From Cylindrodendrum hubeiense (taxonomy: Eukaryota > Ascomycota > Sordariomycetes > Hypocreales > Nectriaceae), in assembly GCA_014621425.1 (NCBI GenBank), contig JAANBB010000138.1, positions 1 through 64,000 of the forward strand: DNA of 64,000 nucleotides. Reading direction: 5' to 3'. Numbering within the stretch: the stretch's first letter is position 1; each line of letters begins with the position of its first letter. A model generated the notes under the pieces. It had not been told where the DNA came from. It saw only the letters and a list, made by a program, of their open reading frames with translations, and made no database searches. The position numbers and the translations under genes are program-made. Shown here piece after piece: positions 37,901 to 48,100 of this stretch.

Positions 37901-38131
37901 GCGGTTGCAGATATTAGCCCGTATCTTCGAGAAGGCAAAAACAGCGTTGTCGCCACCGTACCTACGACGCTGTGGAATTACATACGGACAGTCATCACCG
38001 AACTGGAGACGGCCGGTTCCAAGCCTCTGCCAGTTACTCTACAACAATACGGATTACCTCTTGCGGGACGCACAGAAGCTGGGTTAGTTGAGACAGTGAC
38101 TATCACACCGTACAAAATCGTTGTTGTTTAG
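34927..38131 (+). CDS. Secreted GH106-like glycoside hydrolase
   Basis: Four exons (34927-35355, 35405-35876, 35947-36756, 36816-38131), all GT-AG and in phase, about 1008 residues. The ATG at 34927 is preferred to 34894 because it starts a clean signal peptide (MSRLFFSTLLGLVASSLVLG). The N-terminal domain reads RPRFRYWLPDASVD, GAGGVEFLPFFEYGG, YGFGTPPF, VMDFALGPNQGQGVPA and LQWDM, a block typical of large fungal proteins related to family GH106 (alpha-L-rhamnosidases). Further on are SGKRIISNEMGAVRG and GGVNQMVLHGQSYSG with acidic residues that may act in catalysis, then beta-sandwich domains (GIGYYTTTF, LGAYIGFSKVIDAIRVSING). It probably trims rhamnose-containing polysaccharide outside the cell; the exact substrate is inference. 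The upstream arylsulfatase is on the same strand. Confidence 0.8.
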
Positions 38132-38866
38132 ATTTTCTCAATACTGATGCCAAGGAGCATATGCCTTTTTTGTACTGGTCATGAAGGCCCACAAGACGTT
38201 ACATACGCTTAACAATATTTCTTCACTTCCATTAGCTCGTAGTGTTGGAGAGAAAATATTTAGCGGAACATGCATAGCAGCTATAGTGCAGAGAATTTCT
38301 AGGATAATTCAAGCCTTTCGCCCAACGTTCATCAGGATACAGTGAATGCACAGTTGTGAAAGACCCAAGAGTAGGGGAGACACGAGGTTCTGAAACAGCA
38401 TCAACATCCTCCCATGTCTGAAGTTCACCCATTGTGATAGCTCCAAGGTTCAAGTTGTAGTATAATAATAGTTAGAAACCGGCACAGCTTGAAGTAGCGG
38501 GATAACACCATCGTAAACACCGAAGGTATTTTCGAAAGCTCTGACAGCCTGTTACGAGCTACCACAGTCTTCGTATGCGGGAACATAAGCACACTTGGAG
38601 AACTCATAGTATTTAATTGCAATTTTCTTGGATGGCTGTGTTGTGGATACATGGGAATGCAATCTATTGCCTTCAGTTGTTTGTACGAAGTGCCCCTTGG
38701 CAGCAAGAGAGAAGCTATCATCACCAGACGGCGCTTGGTGGTTTCCGGTAAAATATACAGCTTTTAATAGGTGGTTTACCTGCTAAAATAGGCTATCTGA
38801 TCAAGTCATGAATTAGAGTGAGAGTGGTTGTTATATGAACAGGCCCTGATCATAGTAACCATATAT
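38132..38866. other. Intergenic, no supported gene
   Basis: Minus-strand frames at 38232-38453 and 38425-38724 have no recognised motif. This is the convergent spacer between the glycosidase and a decayed regulator. Confidence 0.45.
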
Positions 38867-39963
38867 TTAGGCCTCGTTAACGACTGGAACTGGCCACGCT
38901 AGATTGTTTTGCCACATGCTACTGAGGTTGCTTGAAATTAGATGTACTAGAGGTGACCCAGAGTCCCCAAAACCCAGAACTGCCGGTATTGGTGGAGAAT
39001 AGCCGCGTAGTAAGCGAAGACCACCAGCGCCTACGGTTGATGCTCATACAAGGCGTCGGAGTACTCTATAGGGACGATAAGGGGCCAGGCCATGACTGCG
39101 TGCACTCCCACATCCATGCTAGCAGGCCCCAGTTTGCAGATATCGATCACCCACTGCACGTGTTCTAACGCAGTCTGGCAGGCCTGTGTAGATGCAGATT
39201 CCGACTTCAGTGACTTGAAGAAGTCACAAAGTTCATCTGTCTCGGTCCCCGGAACCTGCTTATCGACGCGTTTGCCTAGATCTCTGACGTGTAATAAAGG
39301 CTGTAGGTTTGATTGAAGGATAATTTCCCAAGACGTTTTTGTAACAGCGCGGACGCCTCGATGAAGTCAAGCATATCGAAGAAAGTCGTCAATAAACATA
39401 CCGAGGTCGGTATTGTCACTGCCGAGTGTTTATCTCAGAACGTGGGTGCCGAGGAGCGCGGAAAATATGAATGCAGGTATACAGTTCGAATCTGAGAGTC
39501 CGTCCTCAATCTGGTTAAAGAGCCCCAAGGCACGAGTTTGAAGTTCGGTTGCTTGATAACGGTATACTGATAGACTAGGTGTATCTGTACTCGAAATATA
39601 GAGTGCAGATAGGGCGAGAAGCTGGTCTAGAAGGTAAGGTACTGTAGCGGCGTTTTCAATAGCGACATCGATCACGAGTTTTATCCGCCCTTGCAGCCCC
39701 ATATACTTTCCCATATGGCTTTCGGCGTGGCGAAGAAGGGCCATGTGGAAGAAGGAGAAGGTAAGCCCAGAGCTTCGACCTGCTATCTGTAGCTCACTCT
39801 TGCTGCTTCTAAGGGAGCTCTGATAACCAGCTTCGTCCGTATCGGGGGCGCTCACGGCTCTACCGGGCGAGGGGGCGAGGGGTAGATGCGCCGTGGCGGC
39901 GGAAACGAGCACACCCTTTCGGCCCTGAAACAATGGAGGCATCCTGGGCGCCTTTCATCGCAT
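38867..39963 (-). pseudogene. Decayed Zn2Cys6 transcription factor
   Basis: Reading minus from 39963: the second half of a zinc cluster (RCDERRPGCLHCFRAERVC), then an intron of about 44 bp (gtagag...tatcag), then SSLRSSKSELQIAG and a regulator body (ATVPYLLDQLLALSALYIS, ATELQTRALGLFNQIE). The body continues past HVLR with an in-frame TAA, then MFIDDFLRYA-stop-LHRGVRAVTKTSW (a TGA that fits CGA to TGA), QTALEHVQWVIDICKL and EHQP-stop-ALVVFAYYAAILHQYRQFW. A one-base shift follows, and the family ending SSMWQNNLAWP stops at 38867. The first Cys pair of the cluster was not found upstream. Three stops plus a frameshift mark it as dead. It is a relic of the same regulator class used in secondary-metabolite and nutrient control. 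Confidence 0.7.
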
Positions 39964-40134
39964 CTAATTGCTTGCACTGCCATACTTATGTGCTTGTGCC
40001 CGATGCCACCAAGATGCGTGAGTTATGTAGTTCATGTGGCTTAAGATGCCTGGGGATCACACAGCAGGGGCAGGGAGCCCGAGTCGCGCGATTGGCCGGG
40101 AATGCTGCAGCAAAATACGTATCCTCTTACTAAT

Positions 40135-40215
40135 TTCATCCCACATTCCACATCCCACATCGGTCATAAATCCCACACCCCACATCCCACATCTGTCATA
40201 AAATCCACATCGTAC
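40135..40215. repeat. Short tandem CCACAT-rich repeat
   Basis: Two imperfect copies of a unit of about 37 bp: cccacatcggtcataaatcc followed by cccacatctgtcataaaatc, each embedded in CCACAT/CCCACA repeats. It lies 165-245 bp upstream of the C2H2 regulator start and could be a promoter minisatellite; no function can be read from it. Confidence 0.6.
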
Positions 40216-40378
40216 CCGCCGGACGCATGCCCCCAAATCCCAAATTCCACTTCTGGTCGACAAACAGAACTTCCCGACAATTACGAAATCGAAATTCCAT
40301 GCATTCAACTCAAGGTGACACAGCTACCCATTGATTCACCCAGACCTCCCCGCGCCAACTTTGCTCTGTGGGGCTACT

Positions 40379-41739
40379 ATGTCGCCCGAGGTACAGCGGT
40401 TCTATTGTGACCTCCCTGGCTGCAGTCGATCATATAAAAGAAGGGAGCATCTATTGCGTCATGAAAGAGATCATGCCAATCGCCGGCCCTTCGCCTGCAA
40501 AACATGTCAAGCCAAATTCAACCGTGGGTTAGTTCACATTGTTAAATCAATACTGTTCATTCCTGGATTCTAATGGATTCATTTCTCAGAGACCTGTTGG
40601 CCCGCCATATGACGCTGAGCCATAGCGAATCACAACTTGAAACCAATCACATAAACCAGGCCACGGAATCTCCTCCGGCGGGCGAGGGCACCAGCTCCGA
40701 GAACGAATCACAGGTCCCCCCTACCACCGAAAGTGAGACTGAGTGTTTCAACCTATCATTCGGTACATCATCATTACTTCAGACTTCGAACCGGCTTCAT
40801 CTCCAGGAACTATACTTCACTAAATTCCATCCATATTGGCCCCTGTTGCATCAAACCGAATTCCAAGAGTCATCACAACCGCATATCCTTACGGCAGCCA
40901 TCCTAATCGTAGGACTATGGATGTCAGAATCACCAGAGTCACGGGCTCAAGCGGTGTTTTATCATGACGTCCTGAGTGATGAAGGCGGCGGAGAGCTCGT
41001 ACGGCATTCTTCACTACGTAACTGGTTCTTCCAATAGTGTATTGTCAGCTAACAGTTTACAAATACACAGACTCAATTTGACGAAAGTCCAACCTTTTCA
41101 TCTGCTCCACGGCCCGAGCTACTTGCCGAGTTCCAAGCGAGGTTGATTTTGGGCGTCTTTGCAATGTACAAGGGAAAGGAAAGCATTCTTTCGCTGCTAG
41201 TGTTCGCCAAGGCTATTTTTGCAGTCCTTGATCGATGTGGTGTACATGATCAAGCAAGGATTGATGCTGAGTCCGCGGACCCCGTCATCCGAGAAGGTTA
41301 CCAACGGTTCGTCCTAAAAATGACCCTGCGGAGAACATCTCTTCTGGCGACTAACCAAGATAGGCTGGCTTTAATGCATTTTAAATTCCATGTTCACCTA
41401 CAGTGCATTCAGATTACTCTCCTTCCACAGTTCAAGCCCTTCGACTTTTTTACCCCACAACTCCTGAAGGTCTGTGTTCCGTCAATAAACAACAGCTGGA
41501 ACGGGGTTTTTACAGCGCAACAAAATGAAATCAACACATTTATTGTTGGGAGTTTATTTGACGAACCTCTAAAATTAGATGACCGCAGACTTATTTCAAC
41601 GGTGGTGGCGTGGGACTTTTCGTTAGGAATGGTCCTCGGCTGTTTTCTAACCAGACAGCCAGGTGAAAGTTTAAAATCTCTTCTGCAGAGAATATGCCCA
41701 ATCTTGGACTCTTATCCAGATAGATGGAATCAGTCATAA
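40379..41739 (+). CDS. C2H2 zinc-finger fungal transcription factor
   Basis: Exons 40379-40527, 40590-40998 and 41071-41739; both introns are GT-AG and the phases agree. Two adjacent fingers are seen: CDLPGCSRSYKRREHLLRH with a second H after three residues (C-x4-C-x12-H-x3-H), and CKTCQAKFNRGDLLARH ending in SH (C-x2-C-x12-H-x4-H). The first intron splits finger two, so splicing is required for function. A Ser/Thr/Glu-rich linker is followed by LHLQELYFTKFHPYWPLLHQTEF, cut here to FTKFHPYWPLLHQ, the hallmark of fungal C2H2 regulators with a C-terminal Fungal_trans domain. The product is about 408 residues, shorter than many relatives (600-800), so the C-terminus may be trimmed. It sits head-to-head with the dead Zn2Cys6 gene. 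Confidence 0.75.
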
Positions 41740-42671
41740 GCATCACCAACCTCGTACAATATTAAGCAGATTCTTGAATGGGTCGCACCATCATGTTCGA
41801 ACTGTGTAAAGCTGTCTGGTTCTGAGCTTTGACATGCTAACAGTCGTATTAAATGCGTGAGCTAACGTGTTGATTTGCTTGCAGCCGTAATGCTCGATTT
41901 CGTGGACTTAATTGGCGTGGTTGAGTAGTATGGTGCTTATCTCTTATCGTGGTGATGTTACTAAATAGTTATTCCAGCACCCGCCCAATTTCACCACCCT
42001 CAGGCCGAGTTCAGCTATTCTATTGTGCAGCGCACAAGCCTACCCAAATTGGAATGGTTATTATACTTGATATTTTATGCATCCCATCATTTCAAGCCCA
42101 CGCAGAAGGTTAGTATATCTGTAACTCGTAGAGAGAGTGCTACGCCGTAGATATTGGCGTATTCGCGCAAGCTACAGGGTAGCCTGAAATAATCCAAGCA
42201 ATCAAGTTGTATTAATTGTAAAAGACTGTAGTACTGATCTGGTGGGGATTTGAAGGGCGCTGCATATTAGAGTCATTTTGGTATAAGTGCTTCCTCTGTA
42301 CTCGTACTTCTCGGATATACTTTCGCATCCTGAATTTCTCGCTTTCCAAAGTCTGTATTTGCGCCTCGTGATGTAGCACCCTCATGCATCTTCTTCACCC
42401 AATCGGGTGTCTTCAAAGTCCGTATTTGGGTGCCTTGCAAAGCTTCCTTAGTCAATGGATAAGCTCTGCATCCATTGACTTTGAGATGGGTTAAACCCGG
42501 CTGCTGGTCATCATGTCATCATAGCTAGTGTCTCAGTTGTTATCTTTGAGTCGGTCAAGGAGGTGTTGGAGGGGTGTCTTCCAGTTGGATCGTTGTCTGA
42601 GCTGATCCAGATGATCCAGGTGATTCGGCTGACCCGGCTGATGTAGCCAATCCAAGTGTGCCGTTCGAGTG

Positions 42672-42706
42672 ATCATTTCCTTTTACCGTAGCCGGCATTG
42701 TGACAG
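42672..42706 (+). repeat. 35 bp direct repeat, copy 1
   Basis: Begins atcatttccttttaccgtag and ends gccggcattgtgacag. The second copy at 43031-43065 differs at three positions (T/C, A/G, C/T). The copies lie 359 bp apart, upstream of the regulator at 43193. They may be a segmental duplication in the promoter or the ends of a small lost element. Confidence 0.7.
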
Positions 42707-43030
42707 TTATGAACCTGGTATGTGGGATAGGCACGCAATATTATCAACTTTCACTACACTTGCCGGATTTGGCTATACCTCACAGCAGCCCAGACATCAG
42801 CTGTGTTCAAACCCAGCATCACGGCCCATACGAATTGGCCAACAACACCTATAATTGCAGCCACACGGTCATAGCGGCACATAGCGTCACACAGCAGCAC
42901 GCACGGCACATCTAGTGGTCCAATCAATGCCCTATCAGCACACAGATCACCTTGACACTCACCAATCTCAATCTAGAGAGGTATGTTGGAATCAGTATAG
43001 GCCATTATTACACCACGCATTAGCGGAGTA

Positions 43031-43065
43031 ATCATTCCCTTTTGCCGTAGCCGGTATTGTGACAG
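43031..43065 (+). repeat. 35 bp direct repeat, copy 2
   Basis: Begins atcattcccttttgccgtag and ends ccggtattgtgacag. It pairs with copy 1 at 42672-42706 and sits about 130 bp before the ATG of the Zn2Cys6 regulator, so it falls inside the likely promoter. Confidence 0.7.
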
Positions 43066-43192
43066 CCGAGAGCCTCTACACGATCCATTATGTGCCGAAG
43101 GTCATGACATTGGAACCTCGTGGCCGCACCGTGCATATGGACGCCTTTACAGCGTCTTTCACCTGGCAACTGCTTCTACGGCACCGCCCCAA

Positions 43193-44587
43193 ATGCCACC
43201 CAGTGCTGATACCTGCTGCAGCGACAGCTCTTATCTTTCTTTGCGCATGTCGTGCGACCGGTGTCGCGCCCAGAAGCTCAAATGCTCCGTGTCGGCCGGA
43301 GTAAGTGCCTGCCAGCGGTGCAGGCGGGCGAGAGTATCGTGCGTCTTTGGGCGACGGACGCCCTCGAAGCGAACAAGCAGACGAGTAGATCAGAAAGCCA
43401 AGGACCCGCAGAACCCACCTAGGCCGCCCATACAGCCACCAACCGACACTCCTGTAAGTCCCCAACAGTCGGCTAGTCCGCCACCAAACTCTGGGCTGGT
43501 AGCAGCAATGTCGTCCTCGTCGTCCTCATCATCGTCGGGAACATCCAGCTGTCCGGCAGCGACTCCAGATACGCAGCTGGAAGCGCCCATAGACTCTGAG
43601 CCCGCACAATCGGGGGCCGCAGAACTCGAGCCCGGCTCGTCCGATGCTCACACCATCTGGGATAGCTCAGCTCTGAGGCTAAACGGCTTCACCTCCATCA
43701 TGTCTGATTGCAATAGCGACATGGGCATGGTCGGCTACGACTGGCTGCAGCCGTCAGGAGTTGCCCTAGACGACGTGGACACATTCGAGATGGGCCAACC
43801 AGGCCTCCCACCGTGGCCCCATCTGGCTACTGTGACAGATGCTGCAAGCTGGCCGACTGACGGCACTGCTGCGACTAATAATGTTACGACGAGGAGTGAC
43901 AGCGCCGCCTCGACCGGCCAGCGACTCGCGACCCTGGTATCTGAGATCCAGCAGCAGCTGCGGAGGCTGGAGGAGGGCCCGTGGCACACGGACAGCACCT
44001 ACAGCCTACATGACTACCCGGTTGGCACCATTCTCGGGCTCTCGCAGCAGTTCAGTGCCATCGCCGGGCCCATCCTCAGCGGCACTGCCTGCGTGGCCGG
44101 CGGGCTGGAGGAGGGTGGCAGGGACGAGGATGGCAGGGACATAATGACGAGTTACGCCGCCGCAGACACGCCGAACACGCTGCTGGTCATGTGCGGCTAC
44201 ATGTGGCTGGTACACATATACGGCATCGTGCTGGGACACTTCCAAAAGCACCTACACTGCATGCCTACTCGTGAATATCACCACCTTGGAACAATGAGTG
44301 GCGGAATCAGCCCTATCGCAGGGGGCGGAAGGACCGATCTTCGGCTAGGCGAGCTCCCCTGCGCAGACATGGCCCTCAGCTTGCAGCAGATTCATACGGC
44401 CGTGCGCATGTTGCTTGACGTACTGCATGACATCGAAGGCCACCTGGGGCGTGGGGCCGTGCTGGCTCGCGACATGGCCGTGACCTTGCTGCTGAACTCG
44501 AGTAGGCTCCAGGATGGTAGCTCCCGTGGCTTAGGCATGAAGGCGGCGGCGGTCAAGGAGCTTCTGCGGGAGAAAATGGGTCTTTGA
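43193..44587 (+). CDS. AflR-type Zn2Cys6 cluster regulator
   Basis: Intronless, 464 residues. Zinc-cluster Cys at residues 21, 24, 31, 40, 43 and 50 (SCDRCRAQKLKCS, then ACQRCRRARVSC) with the wider third spacing (x8) and the CDRCRAQKLKC wording characteristic of AflR-like pathway regulators. A basic tail (FGRRTPSKRTSRR) and a Pro/Ser-rich linker with a run of Ser follow. The C-terminal LSLQQIHTAVRMLLDVLHDI and MAVTLLLNSSRLQDG parts match the weakly conserved end of that family. The start could instead be Met19. It is convergent with the PKS-NRPS gene and is the best candidate for its activator. Confidence 0.85.
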   Translation: MPPSADTCCSDSSYLSLRMSCDRCRAQKLKCSVSAGVSACQRCRRARVSCVFGRRTPSKRTSRRVDQKAKDPQNPPRPPIQPPTDTPVSPQQSASPPPNSGLVAAMSSSSSSSSSGTSSCPAATPDTQLEAPIDSEPAQSGAAELEPGSSDAHTIWDSSALRLNGFTSIMSDCNSDMGMVGYDWLQPSGVALDDVDTFEMGQPGLPPWPHLATVTDAASWPTDGTAATNNVTTRSDSAASTGQRLATLVSEIQQQLRRLEEGPWHTDSTYSLHDYPVGTILGLSQQFSAIAGPILSGTACVAGGLEEGGRDEDGRDIMTSYAAADTPNTLLVMCGYMWLVHIYGIVLGHFQKHLHCMPTREYHHLGTMSGGISPIAGGGRTDLRLGELPCADMALSLQQIHTAVRMLLDVLHDIEGHLGRGAVLARDMAVTLLLNSSRLQDGSSRGLGMKAAAVKELLREKMGL

Positions 44588-45124
44588 GAATCTACCGCTC
44601 TCGTATGGCGATGATAGTACAGATGTGGCATTGGAACTATAGATATGGTCATAGAAAGGCGGGAGTGGATCTGCGAGTCTTGAATGACTGTGGGACTATA
44701 CGGGTGAGTTTCGTATGTGCTAGCGATTATCGTGGAGTTTACCATCCTTTCCAACACTTTAATAACATCTTCCTATTTACTATACTGCAGCCAACACTAT
44801 AGAGGAAAGTCAATTTCAGGCTACGTTTCAGATGAGTATCTAGTTTGACAGCGACGCATCGTATAATTTGCGACAATGTCATTGAGAGGGTGGGAAAGTT
44901 GGTGACACGTGAAGCATGGTTGGTCATTATCTTTCCTTCAGGGGCTATCCCGGCCTCCGCGAATTCCATCGAGGCTTCTTTCTACCTTCTGCACTACAAC
45001 GGACCGCGAGCATTTTACTCCCATGACGCCTCTATGATCCTTTGCCTCTTCCTACCAAATCAAACTCATCTAAGTATTATAAGTATTTATTTTCATTGGC
45101 GCCGCTGTAACTATCCCACGGGAA
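44588..45124. other. Convergent 3' spacer
   Basis: Terminal region shared by the regulator and the PKS-NRPS gene. No coding evidence. Confidence 0.5.
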
Positions 45125-48100
45125 CTACCGCGTTGAGGCCACTCTCCGTCCCTCGTCATCAGTCACCACCAATTCCTGCGAGGTTATAAACCACTCAAAT
45201 ATTCCGGCGCGCTTCGCCATGCCGATCCAGCGCAACGCCGGGATGGTTGGCATCTTCAACACGGCCTCATTCTCGGGTTTCTTGAACAGCTCCTCCGCAT
45301 GCGCTGAAGTGACGTCGGTACGAATGGCCGCCGTGCCAGGGTAGTTGACGATGCGCAGACCCTTTTCTGACTCTTCGTGACTTGGGATGACGGCGGCAAC
45401 TATGGCGGCAGCTACGTCGTCGACCGGTGCGATGTGAAAGGTGCCACTGAGTTGGTCAAAGCTGGGCCGCACACCAAGACGCAGCGAGTTGACGAGATAG
45501 CTGCGAACCAGGGCGTCCTCCGCTGCCGTCAGCTCGTCGGCCGGAGCGTAATCGACGGCCGGAGCTTGAGTGGGTCGATGGGCCGTCACACGCAGGCCGG
45601 CGTGCCGCGCCGCATTGGCAAGATACCGCTCTGCCACCCACTTGGACGAGACATAGCCATGGGCAGGGTCCGGCCGTGGCAGGCCATTGCTAACACTGTC
45701 GGACTCATAGTCCGCTAGGGCACCTGAGCTCAGGACGTGCAGTGCGGCACCTGTGTGGAGGGCTATCTTCGCGAGTGCCTTGGCAGCGTTCACATTGATG
45801 GCCTTGAGCGCCCCGTAGCCGTCCCAGAAATTGCGGTCGGCGGCGATGTGTAGGATGACGTCTATCTCTGCCAGCTCGGTAATGGAATCGGCAGGGAGAG
45901 ATGGCAGCTCGGCAGCCATTACACGCACGTTGCACGCGAGATCGGGGAACAGTTTGGTCAAGTCCCTACCCTCGGCCGGCCGCGCCAGAACCACGATCTG
46001 CGTGACACGCTCATCGGCCGCCAGACGAAGAATCACGTTCTTGCCCAGAGATCCCGTAGCGCCGGTCACGAGGATATGAATCCCGGGACCGTTGCCCCTG
46101 GAACCTCTTGTTTGCTGCGTCGCCACTGGGATTTCGTCCAACAAGTCCAGCGCCATCTCCTTGTCCCAATCCGGGGCCGACCCTTCGCTCTCCAGCAACT
46201 TCGCCATGTTTCCGAGTGTTGGAGTGTTCATGAGCATGCTCAAGCGGGGTGCGTCACCAAACGCACGCTTCATGACAGACTGTAGCTTGACCAGCAGCAG
46301 CGAGTTGCCGCCGGCGCGGAAGAAGTCGGACAGCGGCGACAGTGGCTCAACCGACAACGAGACCTCTGGGAGCACCTCGACCCAAAGGTCGGCAAGGAGG
46401 CGCTCGGCGGACGTGAAGCTCTTCTGCTGCTCTTGTTTCTCGGCGACGGATATCTTGATCTGTAGGAGAGGAAGTGCCTGTATCGCGTTGCGGTCGACCT
46501 TGCCGTTGGAAGTAAGGGGGATCTCGTCAATGGGTACGATGGCAGCCGGAACCATGTAGTCAGGGAGCAAGTTGAACAGTCGCGTGCGCAGGTGATTGAT
46601 TATCTGGGCAACTCGCGCCTCGCTCTTGCCATCGATCACTACATGCGCAGCGAGGAAGTCATCGTGGTCGCCCTCACCAGCGCGCAATGTCACCACTACG
46701 CTGGCCAGCGTACCGGCAGCTTCTCTGATAATGACGCCCTCAATTTCTGCTAGCTCGATGCGGAACCCGCGGATCTTGACCTGGGCGTCGCCGGCGACGC
46801 GGCCTTCGACGGTCAAATGGCCGCGGGTGTTGAGACGCCCATAGTCTCCACTGTAGTACATGCGACCCCAGCCGGTGGCTTTCTTGTCTTGGGGTGCAAA
46901 CGGGTCCTTGCGGAACTGCTTCGCCGTCACGTCCGGCCGGTTGAGGTATTCAGTCTGAGCAGTGCCGGCGCCACCGATGACAATCTCTCCCGGTACGCCG
47001 ATCGGCATAAGCTGCGACTCCTCATCGAGTATGTATACGGCGTAGTTGGGTAGGATGCGGCCCGGTACGGGAACGGTCAGGTTAAGGTCGTGTACATCGG
47101 CGACGCCTTTCGTGGTGGACACGCTCGCCTCGGATGGCCCGTAAGTGGTAAAGAAGCGCAGGTTCGGCAGCGCCTTGCTCAGGTTGCGGAACGAGTCCAG
47201 AAGGGTCTGCGGCGAACGCTCGCCGCCGAACCAGGCAGAAGTCCAGGCGGTGCAGCGGGTCAGGTTCTCAGGCGCAAAGCGGAACCACATGCTATACTCA
47301 GAGGGCGTCGCTACCGTCAATGTCACATCGTGCTCGGCCATGAGACGTGTCAGCTCAGTCGGGTCGCCGCGGGCATCAGCGGGAGCGACAAGCAGGCAGC
47401 CACCAGTGGTAAGTGCCGAGAAGATCTGATTCACCGATAAGTCAGAGGTGAGGGGAAACTGTTGGAGCACGACGCGGGCATGGGTGACAATGTCCCACTC
47501 CCGAACGAAGCCCTCAAACATGGCGCAGATGCTTGCATGCTTCATGACGATACCCTTGGGTTCACCGGTCGAGCCGCTGGTGAAGATGATGTAGGCGGGG
47601 CGGTCTTGATGGGCTGCCGTTGTGGTTCTCTCCGTGCTCCCCTGGGACGTGACGGGGATATCAGACACATTGATGATAGTCACCATGTCTCCAACCCCAA
47701 CTCCGATCTCTGGGATGCGTGCCACCATCTCACTGTCGGATAGGATGGCAGCTGGCTGTGCCGCCTTGACGTAGTCTTTCAACCGCGGCACGGAGGATTT
47801 GAGATCCAAGGGCATATATATTGCGCCAACTCGAAGGATAGCAAACATGGAGGCAATCCAGTCAGCGGATATCGTCTGAAACACGCCAACAACGGACTGC
47901 TCGTGGCTTTGATCAGGCAGCTTCGAACGTAGGGTGAGTGCAATACTATTCACTCGCTCGTCCAGCGCTGCATAAGTGTAAACCCGACCAAAACCATCTT
48001 TTACAGCAATGTTGTCGGGGTGCTGGGCGATGACCTGGTCAAGACGGTGGGCGAGGGTGGCAGGCCATTCAAGCGGTAGGTCAGTGCCTATGCATCCAAT

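Larger units (their letters stand above)
41740..43192. other. Intergenic with a diverged direct repeat
   Basis: No supported gene. It contains two copies of a 35 bp sequence (42672-42706 and 43031-43065) with three differences, listed separately. The rest holds the 3' flank of the C2H2 gene and the promoter of the AflR-type regulator. Confidence 0.5.

Noticed and set aside
39933..40133. Plus-strand frame with several Cys pairs (LHCH, LCSSCGLRC)
   Set aside because: Overlaps the zinc-cluster part of the minus-strand regulator relic and shows no known finger pattern.
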